From contig NZ_JBGKAD010000003.1 in NCBI RefSeq assembly GCF_041361345.1, forward strand, positions 243,906 to 307,905: DNA of 64,000 bases, given 5' to 3'. A model generated the notes under the pieces. It did no database searches and had not been told where the DNA came from. It worked only from the letters and a program-made list of their open reading frames with translations. The DNA is from Halobaculum sp. MBLA0147. Its GTDB lineage: Archaea > Halobacteriota > Halobacteria > Halobacteriales > Haloferacaceae. This document shows, in pieces, positions 33,219 through 43,126 of the stretch. Position 1 is the first letter of the stretch, and each line of letters opens with the position of its first letter. Made by a program: the position numbers and the translations under genes.

Positions 33219-36200
33219 TCACGACGGGGAGGCGGCCGCGAGTCGGATTTCGATCGTCGTTCCGTCGGCGTCGGCGTCGCGGCGGACGAGTCGGCCGCCG
33301 ACGCTGGCGACGATCCAGCGCGCGAGCCACAGGCCGAGTCCGCTGCCGTGTTCCAACTGTGTGATCGTCCGCTCGCCGGTGACGACCGCCCACTCCGCCT
33401 CCGGGATTCCCGGTCCGTCGTCGTGAATCGTGATCCGGACGGGACGCTCCGGATCACCCGTCTCACCCGGGTCGGTGACGGGCTCCGGCGGGTCGATCTC
33501 GTCGGCCGGTACTGCGGCGAACGGTGTCGGCTCGACCTCCTCGGTGGGCTCCGCAGTCGTCGTCTCCACCACCTCGTCTGCGGTCTCTGTCGGCTCGTCG
33601 ATCGCCGTGGTGGTGTCGGTCGCCGTCCTCGATCGCTCGCCGGTCCGTACGGTCACGGTCGGCGCGGCGCCGTGTTCCACCGCGTTCTCGACGAGTTCCG
33701 TCACCGCCCGCTGGAGGTCGTGTGTCCCTCGCGCCCAGGCCTCACGCGGGATGTCCGTCTCGATCTCGGTGTCGGTGTCTGCGGCGACCTGTGCGGTCAC
33801 CTCGCGGACCTGCGCGGCCACGTCGACGGCACGGATCTCGCCGACCGTCTCCCCCGTGACGCGCTCGATCTCCTTGGCCTTCTCCGAGACGGAGGCCACG
33901 TCGCGCGCCTTGTCGGCGAGTTGGTCGGCGTACGCCGACAGTCGTGGGTCCGTCGACTCCGCGGCGATCTCCTCCGCGATCATCGTCACGACGTTCATGT
34001 CGTTGCGGAGGTTGTGGCGCAACACCCGGTTGAGGATCTGGAGGTACTGCTCGCGCTGTTTCTGCTCGGTGATCTCGGTGTACACGGCGAAAGCGTACGT
34101 CCCGCCGTCGCGCGGGTGGGGAATCACCTGCAACAGGAACTCCCGCGGGCCGACGGCCGTCTGTCGGGTCACCTCCGTCCGGATCGTCTCGCCGGCGGTC
34201 GCGCGCTCGTCGATCACCGTCGGGTCGCCCGTCGCCGCCTCGCCGACGACGAACTCGTTGAGGTTCTCGCCGCGCACCGCCGTCGGATCGTAGCCGAACA
34301 CGTCCGCGAACGCCGGGTTGAGGTACCGCACGATCGGCTCGCCCGCGACGTACTCCACCTCCACGATCGGGTCCGGCAGGTTCTCGAACAGTCGTCGGAA
34401 GCGGTCGCGTGCCGTCTCCAGCGACGTGCGTGTCGCCGCGAGTTCGCTGATGTCCGTCGCCGCACCCGCGATCCGGTCGCCACCGTGTGGCGTCGAGACG
34501 GCCGACAGTTCGATCTCGACGGGTGTCGCCTGCCCCGTCGCAGTCGTGAACCCCGTCTCGAAGGAGACGCTCGCGGGGGGCGCGGCGTCGCGCAGCGTCT
34601 CGACGTGGTCGCCGCACGTGGCCGCGTCCTCGGGAACCACCACGTCCGCCAGTCGCGTTCCGGCGAGGTCACCGTCGCCGTAGCCGAGCGCGTCCGCCAG
34701 TCGATCCGTCGCGAGCCGGAAGCGTCCGTCACCGTCCAGCAGGAACACCATCTCGTCGACGTTCGCGACCGCCCGCTGGAGGTCCCGCAGTTCCGTCTCG
34801 CGGGCGAGTCTGTCGAACGCCGAGGCGGCGGTCACGGCGAGTAACTCTGCCAGCGAGACGAGTTGGTCGTCGAACACGGCGGGCTCCTCGGCGCCGATGG
34901 CGACGGTGCCGTGGTCGCCGAGCGGGACGTACATCGCCGACGCGACCGGACCGTAGTCCAGCGTCGTCTCCGCGGTCACGTCGTCGACGACGACCGGCTC
35001 TCCGGACTGGAACGCGCGCCCGGCCAACCCCTCGTCGTCGGCGAACGTCGGCGGGTCCGGCACGACCTCGGCGGCGTGTTCGGAGAGGCGTGTCGGCGGG
35101 AGTGTCCCAGCCTCCTCGTCGTGGAGTCTGACCGACGCGAGCGAGTGGCCGAACGCCTCCTGTGCGGCCGCGATCACGCGGTCGGCCAACTCCGTCTCGT
35201 CGTCGGCGAGCATGAACGCTCGGCTCGCCGTGAGCAGGGCGTCGAGTGCGCGCTCGCGGCGCTTGCGGTCCGTCACGTCGGTGAAGTACACCGAGAGACC
35301 GTCTTCGTCCGGGAACGCTCGTACGTCGAACCACGTGTCCAACGGCGCGTACTCCGACTCGAACGACACCGGTTCGCCGGTCTCCATCGCGTGGGTGTAC
35401 TGCGCGTAGAACTCCGTGTCGACCGCCTGCGGGATCTCCTCCCAGAGGTGTCGGCCGAGCAGTTCCGACTCGGTGTAGTCGGCTCCCATCGCACCCCGTA
35501 GCACGGCCGCCCCGGCCTCGTTGACGTACGTCACGTGCCAGTCCTCGTCGACGGCGAAGAACGCGTCGGTGACACGTTCGGAGATCCGCGCGAGGCGGTC
35601 GCGCGTCTCTCGTGTCTCTGCCTCGCGGCGCTGGCGCTCGAAGGTCTGGCCGAGCCAGTCGGCCATCGTCTGGAGGAGTCGCCGCTCCGTCGCGGAGAAC
35701 GGGGCCGCTCGCGGCTCGTCGGCGGCGAAACACAGCGTCCCGTACACCTCGCCGTCGACGGCGATCTCGGCGGCGACGTGACAGCCCAGTCCGAACTGCT
35801 CGTGGGCCGGGTCCGTCGCCGAGAGCGCCGCCCGCGTGTCGTGTGTCGTCGCCGGCGTCTCCCTGTCTCCCTCGATCACGTGTCGACAGTACGTGTCCGA
35901 GAGGTCGTGGACGGCTCCCGGTTCGAGGTGGTCGTGACCGCTCAACGACGCCGTCACCTCGTACTCGCCGGTGTCGCGGTCGGCTCGTGCCAGGAAGGCG
36001 TAGTCCGTCCCGAACTGTGTCGCGCCGAGTCGCAACAGCCGGTCGATCCGCTCGTCGACATCGTGTTCCGGATCGGCGGTGATCTCGTGGAGATCTCGGA
36101 ACGCGGCCAGGTCGTCTGCGTGTCTGCCGTCTGTGGCGTCGTCTGCGTGTCTGCCGTCTGCGAGCCCCTCGTCCGCGGGTCTCCCCGCTGCGGCCGTGTC

Positions 36201-36551
36201 TCGGATCGCAGAGACGAGTCCGTCCGTGTCGGCGGCGGGGACGACCGTCGTCCGCGGTCCGAACACGCCGTCTGGGACCGTGCGGTCGGTGACGACGGTG
36301 ACCGGGAGTTCGGGTCGTCCCTCTCGGACCGCACCGACGGCGGCGACGGTCTCGACGCCGTCCGCGTCGTGGTGGACGACCACACGATCGGGGGGCGCCG
36401 TCTCCAGCGTCTCTCGGAGCTCGGCAGTGTCCGCACAGCGGCGAACCGACACACCGTCTGCCTGCGACAACACCGCAGCGATCGACGAGTTCCCGGTGTC
36501 GTCCGCGAGGGCGACGACACTCACCCCGCTCGTCGACGTACCCGTTCCCAT
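33219..36551 (-). CDS. large multi-domain sensor histidine kinase (GAF/PAS)
   Basis: A 1110-residue cytoplasmic kinase with no membrane helix. The N-terminus (about 1-120) looks like a degenerate receiver (VSVVALADDTG, DRVVVHHDADG). Next come GAF (about 150-310), PAS (320-435), GAF (445-600), PAS (610-725) and PAS (740-860). The transmitter follows: His846 in LRHNLRND, N box ELVENAVEH, G1 DDGPGIP and GSGLGLWLARWIV, with a Thr/Glu-rich insertion (about 970-1035) inside the ATPase domain. It probably senses an intracellular signal such as redox or light. No cognate response regulator is adjacent. Its stop lies next to the minisatellite. Confidence 0.9.
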   Translation of the reverse strand: MGTGTSTSGVSVVALADDTGNSSIAAVLSQADGVSVRRCADTAELRETLETAPPDRVVVHHDADGVETVAAVGAVREGRPELPVTVVTDRTVPDGVFGPRTTVVPAADTDGLVSAIRDTAAAGRPADEGLADGRHADDATDGRHADDLAAFRDLHEITADPEHDVDERIDRLLRLGATQFGTDYAFLARADRDTGEYEVTASLSGHDHLEPGAVHDLSDTYCRHVIEGDRETPATTHDTRAALSATDPAHEQFGLGCHVAAEIAVDGEVYGTLCFAADEPRAAPFSATERRLLQTMADWLGQTFERQRREAETRETRDRLARISERVTDAFFAVDEDWHVTYVNEAGAAVLRGAMGADYTESELLGRHLWEEIPQAVDTEFYAQYTHAMETGEPVSFESEYAPLDTWFDVRAFPDEDGLSVYFTDVTDRKRRERALDALLTASRAFMLADDETELADRVIAAAQEAFGHSLASVRLHDEEAGTLPPTRLSEHAAEVVPDPPTFADDEGLAGRAFQSGEPVVVDDVTAETTLDYGPVASAMYVPLGDHGTVAIGAEEPAVFDDQLVSLAELLAVTAASAFDRLARETELRDLQRAVANVDEMVFLLDGDGRFRLATDRLADALGYGDGDLAGTRLADVVVPEDAATCGDHVETLRDAAPPASVSFETGFTTATGQATPVEIELSAVSTPHGGDRIAGAATDISELAATRTSLETARDRFRRLFENLPDPIVEVEYVAGEPIVRYLNPAFADVFGYDPTAVRGENLNEFVVGEAATGDPTVIDERATAGETIRTEVTRQTAVGPREFLLQVIPHPRDGGTYAFAVYTEITEQKQREQYLQILNRVLRHNLRNDMNVVTMIAEEIAAESTDPRLSAYADQLADKARDVASVSEKAKEIERVTGETVGEIRAVDVAAQVREVTAQVAADTDTEIETDIPREAWARGTHDLQRAVTELVENAVEHGAAPTVTVRTGERSRTATDTTTAIDEPTETADEVVETTTAEPTEEVEPTPFAAVPADEIDPPEPVTDPGETGDPERPVRITIHDDGPGIPEAEWAVVTGERTITQLEHGSGLGLWLARWIVASVGGRLVRRDADADGTTIEIRLAAASPS

Positions 36552-36670
36552 CTGCCAGTCGACTTGCGATGTGCGAACAAAAGTTTTGCCCGTGTGGCTC
36601 TGTCTCTAGGTGTCGGCGAAACACCTCTTCGGGGACGGACTCAAGCCCGTCGGGGCCCTACTCGTCGGTA

Positions 36671-37045
36671 ATGGCCGAGACACTGGAACTGCCGGACGGC
36701 AGCGTCGTCGGGGTCGACGAGGTGTTCCTCTACAACGGCTACCCCTACCGGTTCGTCCCGGTCGAGGGGGACGGCGAGCCCGCCTTCCTGCTGTCGCCGT
36801 TGTACTGGGGCGGTGGCGACATGGACGTCCCCTTCGCCGACCGTGAGGCGCTGTCCGACCAGTGGGAGCCTGGAGAGAGCGGTCGACTCGACGAGACCGG
36901 GTGGCGCGACTGGCTCGCCGAGGCTCGCGAAGACGACACGCTGGGTGACGCGGAAGTCGAGGCGCTCGCGACGGAGCTGCTGGACGGCGAGTCGGAGTCC
37001 GGCGACTCCGGGCTCCTCGACAGACTCGCCAGACTGTTCGGGTGA
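36671..37045 (+). CDS. unknown small acidic protein
   Basis: A 124-residue protein. Residues 1-55 form a beta-type domain (LPDGSVVGVDEVFLYNGYPYRFVPVEGDGEPAFLLSPLYW), followed by helices (about 65-124, DWLAEAREDDTLGDAEVEALATELL). No membrane helix. The open frame continues upstream to 36569 but ATG 36671 starts the conserved-looking part. No family recognised; divergent from the kinase. Confidence 0.65.
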   Translation: MAETLELPDGSVVGVDEVFLYNGYPYRFVPVEGDGEPAFLLSPLYWGGGDMDVPFADREALSDQWEPGESGRLDETGWRDWLAEAREDDTLGDAEVEALATELLDGESESGDSGLLDRLARLFG

Positions 37046-37084
37046 CCGGCGCGGCAGGCGGCGCTCGTCTCCGCTCGGCACGAC

Positions 37085-37519
37085 TCAGTTCGAGACACCC
37101 AATCGTCGCTCTGCGGTCTGGAGGTCCGGTGCCGTGTCGCCGGAGTAGCCGGCCTTCCGCGAGCGTCGCTCGAAGGCGTTGACGACAACCGCGCTGGTGT
37201 CCTCGTCCGTGACGCGGACGACCTCGTCGAGACCCATCTCGACCAGTTCCGCCTGTGCCTCGCCGATGGGTTCGGCCGCCTCCGGTGCGGGCGGGGCGAA
37301 CTCACGGAGGTCGGTGATCGCGTCGAACGTCTCGCCGAGACGGTCCGCGGCGGCGATCGCCTCGTCGGCTGCTCGCCGGACCGTGTCGCGGTCGAGTCGA
37401 CCCGAGAGGTCGACGTAGAGCACGTCCGAGTCCGTGTCGTAGCCGATCTCGGCTGTGTCGTCCGTGTCGTCGTCGGTCTCGATCTCGGTGCGTGCGGTGT
37501 ACTGCGATCTGCTGCTCAC
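37085..37519 (-). CDS. STAS-like (anti-sigma-factor-antagonist fold) protein
   Basis: A 144-residue protein: a short acidic N-terminus, then a beta-alpha-beta layout (AEIGYDTDSDVLYVDLSGRLDRDTVRRAADEAIAAADRLGETFDAITDLREF) that resembles STAS/SpoIIAA-like domains, then a second helix (IGEAQAELVEMGLDEVVRV) and strand (TSAVVVNAFERRS). GTG 37519 is chosen; ATG 37549 would add ten residues. Role inferred as regulatory protein interaction; weak. Confidence 0.55.
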   Translation of the reverse strand: MSSRSQYTARTEIETDDDTDDTAEIGYDTDSDVLYVDLSGRLDRDTVRRAADEAIAAADRLGETFDAITDLREFAPPAPEAAEPIGEAQAELVEMGLDEVVRVTDEDTSAVVVNAFERRSRKAGYSGDTAPDLQTAERRLGVSN

Positions 37520-37757
37520 AACACTACTCGGTGGCCCACCCACGTCCAACCGGTTGCTAACTACCGAGACACCACAGTGGACACCTACGAACTACACAGA
37601 CGCAGTGTCCGAGCGCCGCTCACACGAGTGCTCGGACTGGGTGCCGAGGCGCGCCCCACACGTGGGTTCTCGCACGGCACTGGGGTCGGATCGGCGGTGG
37701 CGGTGGGCGTGGCGGCTCGCCGAGAGTGACTTACCCCTCGCAGTCGTCGAGTGAGTC

Positions 37758-38165
37758 GTGAACCACGTGCCAGACGAGGCAGTGGCCGCACTCGACGCGT
37801 TCGGGCGTGGGATTCTGGAGGGAGACCCGCCGCCGGTGCGCGAGCGGCTCCGGAGCGACCTGCGGGTGCGGATCGTCCCCGGCGAACGTGGACGGGCGAG
37901 CGAGGCGGTGTCGTCGGGAAGCCGCGAGCCCGCGTCGGAGACGGACGAACCTGCGTCGGCGGCAGCGACCGCTCGGTGTCGGTTCCTCACCGAACACACA
38001 CAGACACCGGCGACCCTGCGTGGGCGTGGCTCGTACGTGACCACCATCGTCGACGCGATCGACGAGCGTCTGGTCGCGTGGGGTGTGCGACCGCCGGGCG
38101 AGTACCGGTACGTGGAGAGTCGTGGCGAGACGCACGTCTACGAGGGGACACTCGAACTCCCCTGA
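37758..38165 (+). CDS. unknown haloarchaeal protein
   Basis: A 135-residue protein with GTG start (VNHVPDEAVAALDAF). Helical N-terminus (1-35), a Ser/Ala/Glu linker, and a C-terminal beta domain (about 90-135, RGRGSYVTTIVDAIDERLVAWG). No recognised family. The spacer 37550-37757 before it contains nothing identifiable. Confidence 0.6.
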   Translation: MNHVPDEAVAALDAFGRGILEGDPPPVRERLRSDLRVRIVPGERGRASEAVSSGSREPASETDEPASAAATARCRFLTEHTQTPATLRGRGSYVTTIVDAIDERLVAWGVRPPGEYRYVESRGETHVYEGTLELP

Positions 38166-38274
38166 CCGTCCGGAGCTGCTGCGAGAGCACCGTGCGACGA
38201 CTGTCCGAGACCGCCTCACCACCGGTCGGCGGTGCCGAGTGTGACGAAGGGGGTCCCCGGCACCGGCGACTCGC

Positions 38275-38451
38275 TCAGTCCTTCGCGAAGACGCTGGTGA
38301 AGAAGCCGGAGAGGAACGCCGAGATTGCCACGGCGAGTGCGACCTCCGAGAGATCCCACGGGCCGTCGTCGTCGCCGGCCAACTTCACCGTGACGGCGAC
38401 GCTGATCAGGAGCGATACCAGTCCGTTCACCGAGTGCTTGAGGAAGCCCAT
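38275..38451 (-). CDS. small two-span membrane protein
   Basis: A 58-residue protein: MGFLKHSVNG, a helix LVSLLISVAVTVKLAG, an acidic turn (DDDGPWDLSE) and a second helix ALAVAISAFLSGFFTSVF. The upstream in-frame start at 38517 adds basic residues unlike halophilic proteins. Function unknown. Confidence 0.6.
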   Translation of the reverse strand: MGFLKHSVNGLVSLLISVAVTVKLAGDDDGPWDLSEVALAVAISAFLSGFFTSVFAKD

Positions 38452-38546
38452 CGTCCGAGTTACACTACGGCGGCCGACTCGGTGTCTTTTTCGATTCTGA
38501 TCGGTGGGGCCGACCATACAAGTGACCCCGGGCCGACCGCAGAGAC

Positions 38547-39722
38547 GTGAATCGACGGAGACTGCTGGCAGTGGTCGGGACGGGGCTCACCGGTGGGTGT
38601 CTCCGACTGACCGGCGGACAGACGGCGACGGGGACGCCGACGCGGAGCGCCACGGCGACTGCGACCGCCTCGGCGACGGCCTCGCCGACCGACTCGCCGA
38701 CGGAGACGGCGACAGACGCAGAGACCGAGACCGACACCGAGACGGACCAGGGGACACCGGAGTCGTTCGAGTACCCGCCGGGGACGAGCGAAGACGGGCT
38801 CGACGAGGCGCTCGGCCGGGCGCACGGCTCGAAACTCGCGTTCGAGTCGTTCACGGTGGACAGACAACAGGCGTTCGAGTCGTTCACGGCCCGCGTGACG
38901 CCCGACCGGATGTCGATCCAGCCAGGCCGGTTCGGCGGCACCGTGTTCGTCCAAGGCGGGAACTACTACCTGCGTGCGCTGGTCGGGAGCGGACGTGTGT
39001 ACGACTTCAAGACGGACATCCCCTCGGAGTTCAGTCGCGAGCGTGCCGTCGGTGAGGAGACTGTCACGGCGCTGGCCGCCGGGGGGAACTGGTCCGTCGA
39101 GGGTGTCGTCGAGCGGAACGGACGTCGACTCCTCGAGGTCGTCGGCGAGGGTGTCGCCGAGCAGAGTGCCTTCGAGGCGGCGGGTTCGATCGACCGCTAC
39201 TTCCGGAAGCCGTACGAGGTGACCGGCTTCGTCGGCCGCGGGCTGATCGCCGAGGCGGGGTTCGTCCGGCGGCTGAGCGCGACCGTGACCGCCGACGAGG
39301 CGGAGACGGGCGAGTCCGAGACGCTGGAGTTCGGCGTCCAGACCACCGCCGTCGGCGAGACGACGGTGTCGGAACCGGACTGGCTCGCCACCGCACGCGA
39401 CAGCGCCCCGCAGTTCACCTCGCAGTTCGTGAACGACAGGACCGCCGTGGAGATCACACTCGCGGACGGCGCCGAGATCGGCGGCGAGCTGAACCTCGAC
39501 ACGTACGACGACACGGGGTACTACCGGTCGGTCTACCAGGGGACGTTCGGCGTCGGCGACTCGCTGTACGTCTCGAAGGCCGGCACCGAACAGGGACGGG
39601 TGACGACCGAGCCGCCGGCAGCGAGCGACGTGAGCGGTGCCTGGCAGGGTAGCACGCGGTTCAACGTCTACCTCGACCGGATCCCCTTCGAGCAGGGAGT
39701 CGCGGTCGGCGGGACGGCGTAG
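38547..39722 (+). CDS. haloarchaeal lipoprotein (DUF7537-like)
   Basis: A 391-residue exported lipoprotein. The signal is NRRRLLAVVGTGLTGGC, with RR at the start and a lipobox LTGGC at Cys18. A Thr/Ala/Ser-rich stalk (25-70, TATATASATASPTDSPTETAT) leads to a beta-sheet domain (about 95-391) whose DGLDEALGRAHGSKLAFESFTV and later strands match haloarchaeal lipoproteins I recall as DUF7537. It would sit on the outer face of the membrane. GTG start. Confidence 0.75.
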   Translation: MNRRRLLAVVGTGLTGGCLRLTGGQTATGTPTRSATATATASATASPTDSPTETATDAETETDTETDQGTPESFEYPPGTSEDGLDEALGRAHGSKLAFESFTVDRQQAFESFTARVTPDRMSIQPGRFGGTVFVQGGNYYLRALVGSGRVYDFKTDIPSEFSRERAVGEETVTALAAGGNWSVEGVVERNGRRLLEVVGEGVAEQSAFEAAGSIDRYFRKPYEVTGFVGRGLIAEAGFVRRLSATVTADEAETGESETLEFGVQTTAVGETTVSEPDWLATARDSAPQFTSQFVNDRTAVEITLADGAEIGGELNLDTYDDTGYYRSVYQGTFGVGDSLYVSKAGTEQGRVTTEPPAASDVSGAWQGSTRFNVYLDRIPFEQGVAVGGTA

Positions 39723-39864
39723 TCGGACTGCGGTCGCGCGATCGAGGTGCGGCCTGCCGTCACGGAGCAGATCCTCGACTTCGTCGGTGGTGTTCCCCCA
39801 GGATCCCACTCTCGCCCGTTCTGTGGCCGAAGTACCGAAGTCGGTCGAGCCCCTGACACTGGTG

Positions 39865-40269
39865 ATGACCGACTCCGACCACCCGGTCGACGACCTCCCG
39901 ACGCCCGACCCGGAACTGGGACCCGGCGAGACCGTCGCTCGGCAACTGGATGCGCTGGCAGACAACGACGACCCGTTCGAGGACGCCGGCGTGTCGACCG
40001 CCTACAACTTCGCCTCCCCGGCCAACCGGCGCGTGACCGGGCCCCGTGAGCGGTTCGTCGAGATGGTCCACGGCCCCCAGTACCGGCCGATGATCGACCA
40101 CGAGGAGGCGGTCGCCGGGCCGGTCGAGCGGTCGGCCAACGTCGCTCGCCAGCGCGTCACGGTCACCGGCCCACGCGGGCGGACGGTGACGTACCTGTTC
40201 GGCCTCTCACTGCAGTCGACCGGCCAGTTCCGTGACTGTTGGACGACGGATCGCGTCGTCGTCGACTGA
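39865..40269 (+). CDS. DUF4864-like protein
   Basis: A 134-residue protein with the pattern STAYNFASPANRRVTGPRERFVEMV then YRPMIDHEEA, which matches the usual DUF4864 (AF-FASP--R---G--ERF--MV----YRP------) layout. DUF4864 proteins are NTF2-like fold proteins of unknown function. ATG 39865 is chosen. It is followed by a convergent gene. Confidence 0.75.
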   Translation: MTDSDHPVDDLPTPDPELGPGETVARQLDALADNDDPFEDAGVSTAYNFASPANRRVTGPRERFVEMVHGPQYRPMIDHEEAVAGPVERSANVARQRVTVTGPRGRTVTYLFGLSLQSTGQFRDCWTTDRVVVD

Positions 40270-40388
40270 CGCGTCGTCTGGGACCGTCGGCCGTGCCTCG
40301 TCGGCGTGGGAACGACCTGGAGCACCGGATCACCGGCAGGGTTTCGGCGAGTGTCGGCCACGGTTCGCCGGGTCGTGCCGGCCACCGA

Positions 40389-41234
40389 TCACCGTCGCGG
40401 CTCCGCGACGCGTCGTCCCCGGAGTCGGCGACGGAGGCCACGCAGACGGGCCAGGAGTGGCTCGAGGACGGAATTCGACGAGACACCGACGAATGCGGGG
40501 AGTGGCTCGTACTCGCCGCTCGCCAGTCGGTGCCGAGCGGCAGCCACGACGCGGTGGTTGCCGTCGGCGACGAGCCACGGTGTCGCTCCCCTGTCGGTCC
40601 GGATCACCACGGCGTCGAGTGTGTCGCCCGCGGCGAGTCGCTCGGTGTAGTGGTCGACGGCCTCGACGTCGACCCCGGCGCGTCGCAGCGGTGCCGGTCC
40701 CTCGTGGTGGCGTCGTCGGGCGACGCTCGCCAGGGTCCCGTCCGTCGCGACCGCACGCCACGAGAGGTCTGGCGGTCCGGCGACCGGGTGGAGACGCGAC
40801 AGTCGCTCGGGGGAGAGTGTCGTTCGGTACCACGCCGACGGCGGGTGTCGTCCGAGGAACGTCGCCGCGCCCGGTTTGACCGACAGCAACGCGTCCACCA
40901 GCGCCGCGTACCTCGTCTGTCCGTCCTCGCCGACGCCACTCGGGGTGCCACGAGGCGAGTCGGGGTCCCTCGTGTCCGCCGTGGACCGTCCTCCGAGTTG
41001 CCGGTCCGCCAGCCCCGTGGACGGTGGTGGTTCCGTTCCCGTCGGTGTCGGAACTCCGTGCTCGTCGTCCACCGTCGACCGCCCTCCGTGCTCGTCGTCC
41101 GCGGCCGCGTCGAGTTCGCGCGTCAACCAGTGACGGACGACTCGTTCGGCCGACACCCGCTCGAAGTCGTCACCGCTGCGTGCCCCGAGGACGTGTGTGG
41201 CCCGGCGGAGAGCGTTCGAAACGGCCGTTCTCAC
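40389..41234 (-). CDS. ParB/sulfiredoxin-like fold protein, putative
   Basis: A 281-residue protein with GTG start. Residues 40-105 are an acidic disordered linker with a repeat (DDEHGGRSTVDDEHGV). The C-terminal 100 residues contain RLAAGDTLDAVVIRT then TPWLVADGNHRVVAAARHRL, like the ParB N-terminal GxxRxxA box (DGNHRVVAA) of ParB/Srx-fold proteins. Role not clear; it may be a nuclease, a CTP-binding protein or a structural relative. No partner gene is adjacent. Confidence 0.55.
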   Translation of the reverse strand: MRTAVSNALRRATHVLGARSGDDFERVSAERVVRHWLTRELDAAADDEHGGRSTVDDEHGVPTPTGTEPPPSTGLADRQLGGRSTADTRDPDSPRGTPSGVGEDGQTRYAALVDALLSVKPGAATFLGRHPPSAWYRTTLSPERLSRLHPVAGPPDLSWRAVATDGTLASVARRRHHEGPAPLRRAGVDVEAVDHYTERLAAGDTLDAVVIRTDRGATPWLVADGNHRVVAAARHRLASGEYEPLPAFVGVSSNSVLEPLLARLRGLRRRLRGRRVAEPRR

Positions 41235-41339
41235 CGTTCTCGGGTTCGCTACGGAGAGGTATGTAGTTTCGGGCCGGATCGTCTCCCTCGGACGGTGGAG
41301 ACGGGGAGTGGCCGTTCGCGAGCGTGACGCTGGCTCCGC

Positions 41340-42569
41340 TCAGTCGGTTCGCGCCGACTCGTCCGTGGCCGACGAGTCCTCGAACGGCGCGCGTCCCTCG
41401 GTCCCGGCGACGCCGCCGGCCGACTCCGGTGCGTGGACGACGTTGCCGACGGTGAACGTCGTGCCGGTGTCGTCCGAGTCGACCGAGACCGTCCAGTCGT
41501 GGCCCGCGACGATCCGTTCGACGATCACAAGTCCGAACCCCTCGGCTTCGCCGAACGGGTCCGCGGCCACGTCCGCTGGGAGTCCACCCGCGTCGTCTGC
41601 GACCGTGAACCCGTCGCCGTCGGGTGCGTCCGCGACGGTCACGGTCACGTCGCCGGGACCGTGTTCGAGGCTGTTCCGGAACAGGTTCTCGAACAGCTGC
41701 CGGAGTCGCGAGCGGTCCGCGTAGATCACCGCCTCGGTGTCGACGACGAGCGTCGGGGAGCGGTGGTCCTCGTCGCCGTCTTCGTCCTCATCCCCGTCCG
41801 TCGCGACGCCGTCCCACGCGTCGCGGGTGACGGCGCGGAGCGCGACGACCTCCCGTTCGCCCACGTCCGTCCCCTCGCGAGCCAGTGTGAGCAGGTCGTC
41901 GATCATCTCGGCCATCCGTGTGAGTGACTCGTCGACCGTCCGGAGGTGTTCCGCCTCCTCCCCGTCGGCGCGCGCCAACAGCGAGTCCGTGTAGCCGCGG
42001 GCGACGCTGAGTGGGTTCCGGAGGTCGTGAGCGACCACGCCCGCGAACTCGTCGAGCCGTTCGTTCTCGGCGCGGAGTTCGCGGTGGTGGCGGTCGCGTT
42101 CGATCTCGCCGCCGACGTACGCCGCCAGCAGCGAGACGAACCGGCGCTCGGACTCGGAGAACGGCTCCGCACGGGGTGACTCGCTCGCGAAACAGAGCGT
42201 CCCGTACGTCTCCCCGTCGACGACCAGCGGTGCGCCGATGTAACACCGGAGGTCGCTCTCCGTCACCGCCGGATCGTCTGCGGCCGCCGTCTCCGTCGCG
42301 TCGGCGACCGCGAGCGGCGAGCGGTCGGCCACGACGTGGCGACACCACGTCGCGGAGAGGTCCGACACCGACCCGGGAGCGAACGCGCCGCCGTCGACCG
42401 TCGACGCCAGCACCTCGTAGTCGCCGTCGGCAGTGTACGTGACGAACCCGTCGGCCGCACCCAGGCGCTCGCAACCGACGGCCAACACCCGTCCGATCGT
42501 CTCGTCGGTGTCGAGTGACCTGTCGACGACGAGTTCGTACAGGTCGCGGAAGTAGTCGTGTTCGTCCAC
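41340..42569 (-). CDS. GAF-domain sensor histidine kinase
   Basis: A 409-residue soluble kinase. GAF domain about residues 15-155 (GLGAADGFVTYTADGDYEV-type start, CYIGAPLVVDGETYGTLCF). HisKA follows with His181 in VVAHDLRNPLS, and an HATPase domain (about 245-370) with FENLFRNSLEHG and the G boxes DDAGGLP and GFGLVIVERIV. An acidic loop DEDEDGDEDH (about 255-265) and an acidic tail are typical halophilic insertions. GTG start. No adjacent response regulator. Confidence 0.9.
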   Translation of the reverse strand: MDEHDYFRDLYELVVDRSLDTDETIGRVLAVGCERLGAADGFVTYTADGDYEVLASTVDGGAFAPGSVSDLSATWCRHVVADRSPLAVADATETAAADDPAVTESDLRCYIGAPLVVDGETYGTLCFASESPRAEPFSESERRFVSLLAAYVGGEIERDRHHRELRAENERLDEFAGVVAHDLRNPLSVARGYTDSLLARADGEEAEHLRTVDESLTRMAEMIDDLLTLAREGTDVGEREVVALRAVTRDAWDGVATDGDEDEDGDEDHRSPTLVVDTEAVIYADRSRLRQLFENLFRNSLEHGPGDVTVTVADAPDGDGFTVADDAGGLPADVAADPFGEAEGFGLVIVERIVAGHDWTVSVDSDDTGTTFTVGNVVHAPESAGGVAGTEGRAPFEDSSATDESARTD

Positions 42570-42678
42570 GTGCCTTCTCGGTGCCGTCTTCGGCGTCCGG
42601 CGGATTGAATCCCCGTCGTGGCCGGCTCGCAGCGCGGGGAGAAAGGTGTATCAACCCCGCACGGCGAGGTGCGAGCAG

Positions 42679-43038
42679 ATGTCTCCGTCGGGGTTCTGGG
42701 ACCGCGAGTGGCTCGTCGACCACGAGCCGGCACAGTTCACGCGGCTGTGGGTCGTCGCGACGACGACGTACGGCGTCGGCGACGTGGTGACGACGCTCGC
42801 ACTCGTCTCGTTCGTCCCGTGGGTGCGGGAGGGGAACCTCCTGTTGCGGTCCGTGGTCGAGTCCGCCGGACTCTGGGGGCTGGTGGCGGTGAAACTGCTC
42901 GTGTTCTTCGTCGCGATCGGTGTGTCGGTGTACGGCGACCGCGTCGGCGACCGGTTCCTCTACTACCTCCCGCCGGTGACGCTGTCGCTGTTCGGCGCGT
43001 TCGTGACGGCGTTCAACCTCCGGCTGTTCCTGCGGTAG
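42679..43038 (+). CDS. haloarchaeal membrane protein, DUF5658-like layout
   Basis: A 119-residue protein with about three helices (about residues 22-45, 65-88 and 92-117) after a charged N-terminus (MSPSGFWDREWLVDHEP). YGVGDVVTTLALVSF and a following GLWGLVAVKLLVFF are typical of DUF5658-like proteins (D---T----...E-N-------). The GTG at 42646 is an alternative start. Divergent from the GAF kinase. Confidence 0.6.
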   Translation: MSPSGFWDREWLVDHEPAQFTRLWVVATTTYGVGDVVTTLALVSFVPWVREGNLLLRSVVESAGLWGLVAVKLLVFFVAIGVSVYGDRVGDRFLYYLPPVTLSLFGAFVTAFNLRLFLR

Positions 43039-43126
43039 CGCGGCCCGGACGCGGAGGGGTTCCGGCACGACGCGGTCCCGGAACGCCATCGAACCGGATT
43101 TACCGGCTCCCACGTTAGCGCGTCGT

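Noticed and set aside
32985..34844. A 619-residue plus-strand open frame starting in the minisatellite
   Set aside because: Antisense to the sensor kinase, and the repeat unit of 38 bp would change frame in each copy.
40389..41234. ParB partition protein
   Set aside because: Only a DGNHRVVAA box resembles ParB/Srx folds; no HTH domain follows and it is 12 kb away from parA, so it was kept as a putative fold assignment only.
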